Below are positions 16,114 to 24,028 of a stretch of 64,000 nt of DNA, piece after piece. Position 1 is the first letter of the stretch; the number at the start of each line of letters is the position of its first letter. The position numbers and the translations under genes are program-made. The stretch covers positions 1,116,001 through 1,180,000 of the forward strand of contig NZ_JACSMD010000001.1 of NCBI RefSeq assembly GCF_018618475.1, written 5' to 3'. The DNA is from Exiguobacterium sp. s122 (GTDB lineage: Bacteria; Bacillota; Bacilli; Exiguobacteriales; Exiguobacteriaceae). The notes beneath the pieces are model-generated. The model saw only the letters and a list, made by a program, of their open reading frames with translations, was not told the origin of the DNA and ran no database searches.

Positions 16114-17868
16114 ATTCGTGTATTTAAACAATTATCGTGGTTTTTCAAGCTTGAATGGCGAACGTATGCGCTCGGAATCGTGCTGCTCATGTTTGTCGCC
16201 GCACTCGAACTCGTACCACCGCGTATCATCGGCCGCATCGTCGATGAGATGAACGAGGGATCGCTTGAGCAGAATTTATTATGGCTCCTTCTCGGCGGAC
16301 TCGCAGCCGTTGGGATTGGCAATTATGTCGCTCGCTTCTTTTGGCGCTATTTCATCTTCGGTGCCTCGATTCGGCTCGGGCGATTGCTCCGGAGCCAACT
16401 CTATCGACACTTCACCGACTTGGATCAACGGTTTTACAAAAAGTCTCGTGTCGGCGATTTGATGGCCCACGCGACGAACGACGTACAAGCCGTCTCGATG
16501 ACGGCCGGCGCCGGGATTTTGACGCTTGTCGACAGTGTGACGATGGGAACGTTCGTCATCATCACGATGGTGACGACGATCAGTTGGAAGTTGACGGTCG
16601 TCGCGCTCTTACCGTTACCGGTGATGGTCGCCTTGACGACGCGTTACGGAAAGTTATTACATAGCCGCTTCGGCGTCGCTCAGGCGGCGTTCTCGGAGCT
16701 AAACGATAAAGTTCAAGAGAGCGTCAGTGGCGTCCGTGTCTTGAAGTCGACCGGGGAAGTCGGACGTGACGTCGATTCGTTTGAGAATCTCTCGGACGAG
16801 GTCATGGCAAAAAACGTCCGCGTCGCGAAAATCGACGCCCTTTACGACCCGACCATCTTTGGAATCGTGGGATTATCGTACATCCTATCCATCGGATACG
16901 GAGCATATCTCATTGAACAAGGGGAGTTGACGATTGGACAAATCGTCAGTTTTACCGCATACCTTAGTTTACTCACGTGGCCGATGCTTGCCTTCGGCTG
17001 GTTATTTAATATCGTCGAACGAGGGCGCGCTTCTTATGACCGAATCGAGCGCATGCTCGCCGTCAAACCGGAGATTCAAGACGATCCGGTCGCGGCGACG
17101 AAGCTCGCACATTCGGAAATCGAAGCCGACATCCATTCGTTCGCCTATGACGAACACACTGTTCTTCAAGACGTCACGTTCCGGCTTGAGCGAGGGGAGA
17201 CGCTCGGCGTGGTCGGTCGGACCGGTTCTGGGAAGACGACACTCGTCCGCCTATTGACCCGCGAGTACGATGTGAGCGAAGGGAAAGTCAAAATCGGGGG
17301 TATCAATATCCGACAAGTGCAAAAATCGGTCCTCCTCGAGCGGGTCGCGCTCGTCCCGCAAGACCACTTCTTATTCTCGGACTCGATTGCAAGCAACATC
17401 GCATTCGGTCGCCCGGACGCAAAAATGGATGAAATTATGGAGGCGGCGAAAATCGCAGAAGTCCATGATGACATCATGCGTTTGCCGGACGGGTATGCGA
17501 CGCTTGTCGGGGAACGTGGCGTCACGCTGTCTGGGGGACAGAAGCAACGAATCTCGATTGCGCGGGCGCTCATGGTGGAGGCGGATGTACTCATCCTCGA
17601 TGATGCGTTGTCTGCCGTCGATGCGAAGACGGAGGAAGCAATCATCGACCATTTCCGAACTGGCAATCCAGATCAGTCATGTCTCATCGTGGCGCATCGC
17701 CTTTCCGCCGTCGAGCATGCGGATGAGATTCTCGTTCTTGAAGACGGTCGCGTGATCCAGCGCGGCAGCCATGCCGAATTGATTCGACAAGCGGGCTGGT
17801 ACAAAGACACGTATGATCGCCAACAGCTCGAGGCGATTGTGGAAGGAGGGGGCCATCATGAAGCATGA
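16114..17868 (+). CDS. Heterodimeric ABC exporter, degenerate-site subunit (YheI/BmrC-like), apparent ATT start
   Basis: Half-transporter of 584 residues: six membrane helices (about 1-300) fused to an ATPase domain. Walker A is GRTGSGKTT and the signature is LSGGQKQR, but Walker B reads LILDDALSAVD, with Asp where the catalytic Glu is expected. That is the pattern of the inactive-site partner in BmrC/BmrD and TM287/288-type exporters. No ATG, GTG or TTG opens the conserved N-terminus. The frame is open from ATT at 16114, eight bases after GGGGG (16101-16105), and from there the length equals the roughly 585 residues of YheI. The first ATG, at 16180, and a GTG at 16171 would cut into helix 1. 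It overlaps its partner by 11 bases. Confidence 0.88.
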   Translation: MRVFKQLSWFFKLEWRTYALGIVLLMFVAALELVPPRIIGRIVDEMNEGSLEQNLLWLLLGGLAAVGIGNYVARFFWRYFIFGASIRLGRLLRSQLYRHFTDLDQRFYKKSRVGDLMAHATNDVQAVSMTAGAGILTLVDSVTMGTFVIITMVTTISWKLTVVALLPLPVMVALTTRYGKLLHSRFGVAQAAFSELNDKVQESVSGVRVLKSTGEVGRDVDSFENLSDEVMAKNVRVAKIDALYDPTIFGIVGLSYILSIGYGAYLIEQGELTIGQIVSFTAYLSLLTWPMLAFGWLFNIVERGRASYDRIERMLAVKPEIQDDPVAATKLAHSEIEADIHSFAYDEHTVLQDVTFRLERGETLGVVGRTGSGKTTLVRLLTREYDVSEGKVKIGGINIRQVQKSVLLERVALVPQDHFLFSDSIASNIAFGRPDAKMDEIMEAAKIAEVHDDIMRLPDGYATLVGERGVTLSGGQKQRISIARALMVEADVLILDDALSAVDAKTEEAIIDHFRTGNPDQSCLIVAHRLSAVEHADEILVLEDGRVIQRGSHAELIRQAGWYKDTYDRQQLEAIVEGGGHHEA

Positions 17869-19621
17869 TATTCAAGAATGGGCGGTCATCAAACGACTGC
17901 TCGGCTATGCGACACGTTATGGTCGCTCGCTCAGCATCGCATTCGTGTTTTTATTACTCGCGACAGGGGCAAAGCTCGCCGGCCCGTTTTTAATCAAAGT
18001 GTTCATCGATGAATTCGTCACGCCAGGTGTCTATCCGACGAACTGGGTCGTCACGCTTTTCGTCGTCTATATGGTGCTCCATGTCTCAGCGATTGTATTC
18101 GATTATTTACAGTCGATCTCGTTTCAAAAGATTGCGTTAAAAATCGTCCAAAACATTCGAATCGACATTTTCAAACACGTGATGGGGATGCGACTCGCCT
18201 ACTTCGACCGAACCCCGGCCGGCGTGCTCGTCTCCCGAATCACGAACGATACGGAAGCCGTGAAAGAGCTCTATGTTGGGGTCATGAGTACGTTCGTCCA
18301 ATCAGGCGTCCAATTGCTTGGGACGTATATCTTCCTCTACATCCTCGAGCCGACGCTCGCGACGATGGGACTTGTACTCGTCCCACTCTTTTGGCTCATC
18401 ATTTGGGCGTACCGTCGTTATTCGACGAAGTATTTCGCCCAAGTGCGCGATTTATTATCCCAATTGAACGCCCAATTGAACGAGTCGATTAACGGGATGG
18501 GCATCGTGCAACAGTTCCGTCAAGAAGAGCGGTTGATTCGCCAGTTTGAAGAGACGAACGAAGCGCATCAAGAGGCACGTTACCGCAACTTGAAGCTCGA
18601 CAGCATGTTGCTGCGCCCGATCATCGAACTGCTCCTCGCCTTCTCGATTATCGGTCTTCTCGGTTACTACGGTGTCTTGTCGACGACCGAACAAGTCCAA
18701 GTCGGGGTTGTGTATGCGTTTATCAGCTATATCGAACGCATCTTCCGGCCCGTGCTTGATATTATGCAACGATTGAGCGAGTTCCAACAGGCCGTCGTCT
18801 CGGCCGACCGCGTCTTTAAAATACTCGATACGGACGAGCCCGCCCCTGGGAAGAACCTCTCAGGTGAGGCGGACGTCGTGGCAGGAGAGGTCCGGTTCGA
18901 CGACGTCACGTTCAGTTACGACGGAGAAGTCGACGTGCTGAAGAACATCTCGTTTGTCGCAAAGCCAGGCGAAACCGTCGCCCTCGTCGGCCACACCGGC
19001 AGTGGGAAGAGCTCGATCATCAACTTGCTGACGCGGTTCTATCCGTATCAATCTGGTCAAATCACGATTGACGGGCAACCGATTGAACAGTTTGAAGAGG
19101 CGGAACTACGCGACAAGGTCGGCCTCGTCCTTCAAGACCCGTTCTTGTTCACGGGAACGATTGAAGACAACTTGAAGCTGTTCAATCCGTCGATTGATTC
19201 GGATCGGGTGCGTGAGGCAGCTGAGTTTGTCCAAGCGCATACGTTTATCGAAAAATTAGATGCCGGCTACGGCCATCAAGTCGGAGAACGCGGTGCGACG
19301 TTCTCGAGTGGGGAGCGGCAGTTGCTCGCGTTCGCGCGTACCGTCGCCCGCGATCCGAAAATCCTGATTCTCGATGAAGCGACGAGCTCGATTGATACCG
19401 AGACGGAAGAACGCGTCCAGCTTGCGCTCGACCGGATGCGGCGCGGCCGCACGACGATCGCCATCGCGCACCGGCTTTCGACCATCCAGGATGCGGATTT
19501 GATTCTCGTCCTGCATCGCGGCGAAATTGTCGAGCGCGGGAATCATCAGGCGCTACTTCGTCAAGACGGTCTTTATAAGAAGATGTATGAATTACAGTCG
19601 GGTCAACGTCTGATGTCATAA
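17858..19621 (+). CDS. Heterodimeric ABC exporter, catalytic subunit (YheH/BmrD-like)
   Basis: Partner half-transporter of 587 residues, with membrane domain at about 1-320 and ATPase domain at about 340-580. Walker A is GHTGSGKSS, Walker B LILDEATSSID keeps the catalytic Glu, while the signature is weakened to FSSGERQ. Paired with the upstream subunit this gives one competent and one degenerate ATP site, the hallmark of asymmetric multidrug exporters. ATG at 17858 has AGGAGGGGG upstream; the longer frame from 17813 lies inside the preceding gene. It is shorter than B. subtilis YheH (673 as I recall) because it lacks extra residues in the membrane domain. Substrate unknown, probably amphipathic drugs or lipids. 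Confidence 0.92.
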   Translation: MKHDIQEWAVIKRLLGYATRYGRSLSIAFVFLLLATGAKLAGPFLIKVFIDEFVTPGVYPTNWVVTLFVVYMVLHVSAIVFDYLQSISFQKIALKIVQNIRIDIFKHVMGMRLAYFDRTPAGVLVSRITNDTEAVKELYVGVMSTFVQSGVQLLGTYIFLYILEPTLATMGLVLVPLFWLIIWAYRRYSTKYFAQVRDLLSQLNAQLNESINGMGIVQQFRQEERLIRQFEETNEAHQEARYRNLKLDSMLLRPIIELLLAFSIIGLLGYYGVLSTTEQVQVGVVYAFISYIERIFRPVLDIMQRLSEFQQAVVSADRVFKILDTDEPAPGKNLSGEADVVAGEVRFDDVTFSYDGEVDVLKNISFVAKPGETVALVGHTGSGKSSIINLLTRFYPYQSGQITIDGQPIEQFEEAELRDKVGLVLQDPFLFTGTIEDNLKLFNPSIDSDRVREAAEFVQAHTFIEKLDAGYGHQVGERGATFSSGERQLLAFARTVARDPKILILDEATSSIDTETEERVQLALDRMRRGRTTIAIAHRLSTIQDADLILVLHRGEIVERGNHQALLRQDGLYKKMYELQSGQRLMS

Positions 19622-19660
19622 TTTTGAAAGATTGGCGTAAACAAATCGGAATTACCAAAA

Positions 19661-19692
19661 AAAGCTCGCCACGAGATGTGGCGAGCTTTACT
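19661..19692. terminator. Bidirectional terminator
   Basis: AAAGCTCGCCAC (19661-19672) pairs with GTGGCGAGCTTT (19678-19689), flanked by A and T runs. It serves the ABC operon and the convergent Spo0E-like gene. Confidence 0.88.
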
Positions 19693-19694
19693 AT

Positions 19695-19877
19695 TTAGGA
19701 CGTCAATTGTTCGTCTGGATGTTTCAAGAGAACGTGACGCGTGATTAATTTGTCTAGCTCCTGGCTGATGTGAATCACTTCAGGAGAGGTCCAACTATAC
19801 TGTGACGCGACTTTGTACAGCTCATCGCGCTTTCGTTCAATGGCATGGTGTAAGGTTTCAGCTGTGATGACCGCCAC
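19695..19877 (-). CDS. ynzD: Spo0E-like aspartyl-phosphate phosphatase (YnzD position)
   Basis: A 60-residue, two-helix protein of the Spo0E family, which removes phosphate from response regulators, classically Spo0A. The family signature SQELDKLI is at about residues 38-45, preceded by IERKRDELY in helix 1. GTG at 19877 is the start, seven bases from GGGGG (complement of 19885-19889); longer frames extend upstream without ribosome sites. In B. subtilis ynzD lies between yneF and ccdA, the same position as here, so this is probably its orthologue. Its survival in a lineage that appears not to sporulate implies a different target or a non-sporulation role. Confidence 0.82.
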   Translation of the reverse strand: MAVITAETLHHAIERKRDELYKVASQYSWTSPEVIHISQELDKLITRHVLLKHPDEQLTS

Positions 19878-20069
19878 GGTGTTTCCCCCATCGTTGTAAA
19901 ATAGAAACTGACGTACTTGAATATCCAAATGTTAGCATCTAACTTTACATATGACAAGTTTCATTTCCATGTCAAACATTACAAAAAAGTGTGACGCTTC
20001 CAACAAACAAAAGATGCGAGCATTTTGAAAAGGTTTTCGCTATAATGGGGCTGAAAGGTGGAAGATCGC

Positions 20070-20768
20070 ATGGAAGTCACACTTTGGCTCGCTTTTGGGG
20101 CGGGCGTCTTATCATTTTTATCTCCGTGTACACTCCCGCTCTATCCTGTCTTCTTGTCATATATTACAGGGGTTTCGGTCTCGGACTTGAAGAACGAGGG
20201 ATTGCGGCAACGGAAAGCTTGGTTTCATACATTTGCATTTTTGTTCGGGTTCTCGATTGTCTTTCTCGTTCTCGGGTTGTCGACCTCACTGATCGCCGAC
20301 GTGTTCATCCAATATAAAGATAGCTTGCGCATGTTCGGTGCCATTCTCATCTTCGTCTTCGGTGTTTTCCTGGCGGGAATTTGGCAACCGAGTTTCATGA
20401 TGCGGGAGAAGAAACTATCGCTTGGGGAACGGAAGAGCGGCTATTTCGGTACGGTCCTGATTGGGATTGGATTCGCTGCAGGGTGGACGCCGTGCACGGG
20501 ACCGATTCTTGCCGGGGTCATCGCGCTCGCGGCCTCGAACCCGAGTCAAGGGATGGGTTATATGCTCGCTTACGTCATCGGGTTTGCGATTCCGTTTCTT
20601 GTAATGGCGAGCTTTGTCGGAAAGATTAAATATTTGGCAAGAAACAGCGCGCAAGTCGCCAAGTTCGGCGGTTATTTGATGATGGCGTTCGGTGTCTTGC
20701 TCTACTTTGATGGGATGAACCGATTCGCTGCATGGATGAGCGACCTCGTCGGCTTCACCGGATTTTAA
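20070..20768 (+). CDS. ccdA: Cytochrome c biogenesis protein CcdA
   Basis: A 232-residue membrane protein with six helices that carries electrons from cytosolic thioredoxin to the outer face of the membrane, where they keep apocytochrome c cysteines reduced. The two redox cysteines are in FLSPCTLPLYP (Cys20) and GWTPCTGPI (Cys142), both within membrane helices as in the DsbD/CcdA family. ATG at 20070 follows AAGGTGG at 20055-20061. It forms an operon with ccdC 14 bases downstream, matching the B. subtilis order, though the CheY-like yneI that separates them there is absent. Confidence 0.95.
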   Translation: MEVTLWLAFGAGVLSFLSPCTLPLYPVFLSYITGVSVSDLKNEGLRQRKAWFHTFAFLFGFSIVFLVLGLSTSLIADVFIQYKDSLRMFGAILIFVFGVFLAGIWQPSFMMREKKLSLGERKSGYFGTVLIGIGFAAGWTPCTGPILAGVIALAASNPSQGMGYMLAYVIGFAIPFLVMASFVGKIKYLARNSAQVAKFGGYLMMAFGVLLYFDGMNRFAAWMSDLVGFTGF

Positions 20769-20782
20769 AAGGGGTTGACCAT

Positions 20783-21241
20783 ATGTCGATATTTTGGGGA
20801 TCGACCATCGTCGCAGTGTTGATGGGAGTTGTCGCAAGTTTTGTACGCGTGAAAGCCTCAGCCCATCCGACCAATGCGAAGAAGATATTACTACCGCCTT
20901 TGGCGATGTCGACCGGAATGCTGCAGTTTCTTGTCCCTGCGTTTCGCCTCACGTGGCTCGAGGTCGGGGAAGCCCTCCTCGTCGGTTTGATTTTCAGCAT
21001 TTTTTTAATCAAGACGTCAAACTTTGAGAAGCGGGATGGGGAAGTGTATCTGTCCCGCTCGAAAGCCTTTTTTATCGTCGTTTTCGTCCTTCTCGCTATC
21101 CGGACCGCAATGAAGGCGTTTATCGGAGGAGAAGTGAACGTCTTTGCGACGGGCGGATTGTTCTACTTAATCGCCTGGGGCATGATTGTGCCGTGGCGAA
21201 TCGCGATGTATCAAAAGTACAAACAGATCATGGCCACATGA
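20783..21241 (+). CDS. ccdC: CcdC family membrane protein (YneJ)
   Basis: A 152-residue protein with about four to five membrane helices, matching CcdC/YneJ of B. subtilis (about 160 residues). The segments VRVKASAHPTNAKKILLPPLAMSTG split by loops, and SNFEKRDGEVYLSRSKAF, are family features. CcdC is linked to cytochrome c maturation by position beside ccdA, although in B. subtilis it is dispensable for that process. ATG at 20783 has AAAAGGGG at 20767-20774. Last gene of the ccdA operon; terminator at 21243-21276. Confidence 0.9.
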   Translation: MSIFWGSTIVAVLMGVVASFVRVKASAHPTNAKKILLPPLAMSTGMLQFLVPAFRLTWLEVGEALLVGLIFSIFLIKTSNFEKRDGEVYLSRSKAFFIVVFVLLAIRTAMKAFIGGEVNVFATGGLFYLIAWGMIVPWRIAMYQKYKQIMAT

Positions 21242-21242
21242 A

Positions 21243-21276
21243 AAGCGTACCTGATAAACAAATCAGGTACGCTTTC
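21243..21276. terminator. Bidirectional terminator
   Basis: AAAGCGTACCTGAT and ATCAGGTACGCTTT pair perfectly over a six-base loop between two convergent units. Confidence 0.9.
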
Positions 21277-21278
21277 TT

Positions 21279-22838
21279 TTAGTCTACTCTCGAGGCGGCA
21301 GCTTCTGTCTCGGCATCGATGCCGGTGTTGGCTTTTACGAGAATCCGTTCATAGTTCCCAATCGCTTCGTCTGACTTGGTTACATACGTCCCGACGATAG
21401 CGGCGAGGAAACCGAGCGGAATCGACACGATCCCTGGATTCGTGAGTGGGAAGAGCGCTTCACCGATGAAGATGGCAGACCCGTCCGGCGCCCAAATGTT
21501 CGGGCTGATGGCGACGAGGAACAAGGAAGAAAATAGACCGACGACCATCCCGAAGATGGCGCCACCTGTGTTGAAGCGTCGCCAGAAAATCGTGAAGAGG
21601 ATGACCGGCAAGTTCGCACTCGCCGCGACGGCGAACGCGAGCGATACGAGGAACGCCACGTTCATCGACTGGGCGAAGAAAGCGAGTCCCATCGAGACGA
21701 CAGCCACGGCCACAGAGGCGATGCGAGCTGCAAGCACTTGTTCTTTCTCGGTCGCTTCCCCTTTCCGGATGATGTGACCGTAGAAATCGTGTGCGAACGC
21801 GGACGCGGCCGACAAGACGAGACCGGCGACGACGGCGAGAATCGTCGCGAAAGCGATGGCAGCGACGAAGGCGAACAAGAGGTCCCCACCGAGCACTTGA
21901 GCAAGGAGCGGCGCGGCCATGTTTCCGGCCGGGTTGGCTGCGATGATGGCGTCTGAGCCGACGAAGGCGGCCGCACCAAAACCGAGGAAGATGGTCAATA
22001 TGTAAAACGCACCGATGACCCACGTCGCATAGACGACGGATTGACGCGCAGTCGGCGCATCTTTGACCGTAAAGAAACGAATCAAAATATGTGGAAGACC
22101 GGCCGTCCCGAGCACGAGTGCCAAGTTGAGGGAAATCGTATCGAGCGGCAGTTTGAACTTGTTGCCCGGATTCAAGAAACTCTCACCGAGCGGAGTCGCG
22201 TTGCTCACTTCCGAGAACATTTTGAAAACCGAGAAGTCAAACTTTGCGAAGACGAGGAACGAGATGATGGCCGTCCCGATCATCAAGAGCACCGCCTTCG
22301 TGATTTGCACCCACGACGTGGCCGTCATCCCGCCAAAGACGACGTACACCGTCATCAAGATCCCGACGACGACGACGCTTGTCGTGTAAGGAATGCCGAG
22401 CAATAGCTCGATGAGTGCGCCGGCACCGACGAGTTGGGCGATCATGTAGAAGATGGAGATGACGATGGCATTCATCGCGGCGACGCCCCGGACGCGCGGT
22501 TTATTGAAGCGAGCGGCAATCATGTCCGCCATTGTGTATTTGCCGAGGTTTCGGAGCGGCTCGGCGACGAGATATAACACGACTAAGTAAGCAACGAGAA
22601 ATCCGATTGAATAGAAGAATCCATCGAAGCCGGCGAGGGCAATCATTCCGGCAATCCCGAGGAACGAGGCGGCGGACATATAGTCCCCGGCGATCGCGAG
22701 ACCGTTTTGGAAACCGGTCAATCCACCGTCGGCCGTATAAAAATCACTGGCCGTCTTCGTTTTGCGGGCAGCGAAAAACGTAATGACGAGCGTCAATCCG
22801 ACAATTGCGAGAAACAAGAGCACAGCGGTCAAATTCAT
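21279..22838 (-). CDS. actP: Cation/acetate symporter family protein (ActP/YwcA-like)
   Basis: Sodium:solute symporter of 519 residues with about 13 membrane helices. The ADGGLTGFQNGLAIAGDYMSAASFLG opening (residues 36-61, read in parts) and the DUF485 partner encoded just upstream identify the ActP/YwcA branch, which takes up acetate and related short monocarboxylates. The start overlaps the end of the DUF485 gene by four bases (ATGA), so translation is coupled. A catabolite-response element lies 120 bases upstream of the pair. Acetate is the likely substrate; pyruvate or propionate are possible for relatives. Confidence 0.9.
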   Translation of the reverse strand: MNLTAVLLFLAIVGLTLVITFFAARKTKTASDFYTADGGLTGFQNGLAIAGDYMSAASFLGIAGMIALAGFDGFFYSIGFLVAYLVVLYLVAEPLRNLGKYTMADMIAARFNKPRVRGVAAMNAIVISIFYMIAQLVGAGALIELLLGIPYTTSVVVVGILMTVYVVFGGMTATSWVQITKAVLLMIGTAIISFLVFAKFDFSVFKMFSEVSNATPLGESFLNPGNKFKLPLDTISLNLALVLGTAGLPHILIRFFTVKDAPTARQSVVYATWVIGAFYILTIFLGFGAAAFVGSDAIIAANPAGNMAAPLLAQVLGGDLLFAFVAAIAFATILAVVAGLVLSAASAFAHDFYGHIIRKGEATEKEQVLAARIASVAVAVVSMGLAFFAQSMNVAFLVSLAFAVAASANLPVILFTIFWRRFNTGGAIFGMVVGLFSSLFLVAISPNIWAPDGSAIFIGEALFPLTNPGIVSIPLGFLAAIVGTYVTKSDEAIGNYERILVKANTGIDAETEAAASRVD

Positions 22839-23164
22839 CGTGTTTCCTCCTGCTTGATTTTTTCGACGAGCTCATCGAACCGACGGGCGCGTCGGCTGTA
22901 GAGGACGCAGAACGTCCATGTCATGAAGAATTGGGCAAATGCGAGCACCCACGCCCACGTGATATTGCCAGCCACTTGATTGTTCAAAAAAGTGAAATAG
23001 CTTGTCGAGACAGGCAACGTAAAATAGAAAATGAGTGAAAAGATAATGGACGGAACGATGAAGCGGTTTTTCTCGCGCATGAGCTGGATGAACGTCGGGC
23101 TTTCGACAATCGACTCGGCAGAACGATTACTTTCGGTCGTGGTCACTTGTGTAACGTCATGCAT
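22835..23164 (-). CDS. DUF485 membrane protein, symporter partner (YwcB-like)
   Basis: A 109-residue protein with two membrane helices (about 37-57 and 71-92) and a charged C-terminus. DUF485 proteins (E. coli YjcH, B. subtilis YwcB) are almost always encoded immediately before an acetate-type symporter, as here, and are presumed accessory subunits. Start ATG at 23164 with AAGGAGGTAT on the minus strand close upstream. The four-base overlap with the symporter supports equal expression. Confidence 0.9.
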   Translation of the reverse strand: MHDVTQVTTTESNRSAESIVESPTFIQLMREKNRFIVPSIIFSLIFYFTLPVSTSYFTFLNNQVAGNITWAWVLAFAQFFMTWTFCVLYSRRARRFDELVEKIKQEETR

Positions 23165-23254
23165 ACATATACCTCCTTGGCGTTCAAGATACGTACATTA
23201 TAGAAACGTCAAGAAAGGAAAAGCTATCCATTTTTTATATGTCAAAATCCAATC

Positions 23255-23298
23255 ATTATACTAATATTGGTCATACCAATTTACTGTAAGCGTTTTCA
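23255..23298 (-). promoter_or_regulatory. cre site and promoter region of the acetate symporter operon
   Basis: TGTAAGCGTTTTCA at 23285-23298 matches the CcpA consensus TGWAANCGNTNWCA at every position. A minus-strand TATAAT at 23255-23260 lies 24 bases downstream of it, so the cre overlaps the expected -35 region. The cre match is clear; the promoter itself is weakly supported because no good -35 hexamer is visible. Confidence 0.65.
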
Positions 23299-23403
23299 AT
23301 ATTGTCTAAATGTTGAACGTTATTCAGGGATAATTAAAAGACGAAAAAATAGATCTTTGGACCTACTAGTCGTATGGCACAATTCATTCATGATGCCATA
23401 CAA

Positions 23404-23425
23404 AAAGTCCTCGAAGTCGAGGACT
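23404..23425 (-). terminator. Terminator of yneK
   Basis: Minus-strand AGTCCTCGA-CT-TCGAGGACT is followed by TTTTTG and overlaps the stop codon of yneK. Confidence 0.8.
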
Positions 23426-23855
23426 ATTGTTGAAAATAGTGTTTGTATCGTGTCCAGTCGATTTGTTCTTGCTCGAGTGCTTTCTTCAAAAACTTATGAT
23501 CGCGTTTTGGCGTTGCTGCGATATACCCTTTCACGACGAGTTCGGTCGTCATCTCGTTCGCACGGGATTCAAGTGCGAATTGCCCGATTTTACCGGCGAT
23601 CTTTCGAATTGCGACGTCACGGAACAGTTCCGGCACCGGTGTGACCAATCGGTCCAAAAGCGTGCGCGTTTCTGGCGTCCACATATGTCGGGTACGGTCA
23701 ATATAATCGTCTTCGATATCGAGCAGTGACAACCCGTCCTCTTTTGGCATCCGTTTTAAAAATTTGCGGAACATGAAAAATCCACCGATCGACATTAGAC
23801 CGATCATCACGAAACCCCAAAAGACAATGAAATACATGACCAGACTCTCTGGCAT
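23424..23855 (-). CDS. yneK: DUF2621 membrane protein YneK
   Basis: A 143-residue protein with one N-terminal membrane helix (about residues 8-29, FIVFWGFVMIGLMSIGGFF) and a cytosolic helical domain. The FWGFxMIGLMxIGGFFMFRKFLKRxPK start is the DUF2621 signature I recall for B. subtilis YneK, which lies after ccdA-yneI-ccdC there. Here it is on the opposite strand and separated from ccdC by the acetate symporter pair, so the local order has been rearranged. GGGGGAAAG precedes the ATG at 23855. Function unknown. Confidence 0.85.
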   Translation of the reverse strand: MPESLVMYFIVFWGFVMIGLMSIGGFFMFRKFLKRMPKEDGLSLLDIEDDYIDRTRHMWTPETRTLLDRLVTPVPELFRDVAIRKIAGKIGQFALESRANEMTTELVVKGYIAATPKRDHKFLKKALEQEQIDWTRYKHYFQQ

Positions 23856-24028
23856 CGTCTTTCCCCCGTTCTATTTACAGTCATTCAAACTTAGTATACA
23901 AAAAACAATCCGATTACAAAAGTATCCGCTTTGACTCAGGATGGACGAACGGGACACATTTCGTTAAAATAGATAGCGTTGCAAATTGAACGAATCAGGA
24001 ACGTCTTGAAACAGAAAGGACCACATAA

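Noticed and set aside
21460-22023. 187-codon Arg-rich open frame within actP
   Set aside because: Reads in a shifted frame through a clear symporter; the composition is unlike a protein.
23165-23423. Small gene in the 259-base gap between DUF485 and yneK
   Set aside because: Forward frames there (for example 23267-23644) run into yneK on the opposite strand, have no ribosome site and show no protein-like composition; the gap holds the promoter/cre and a terminator.
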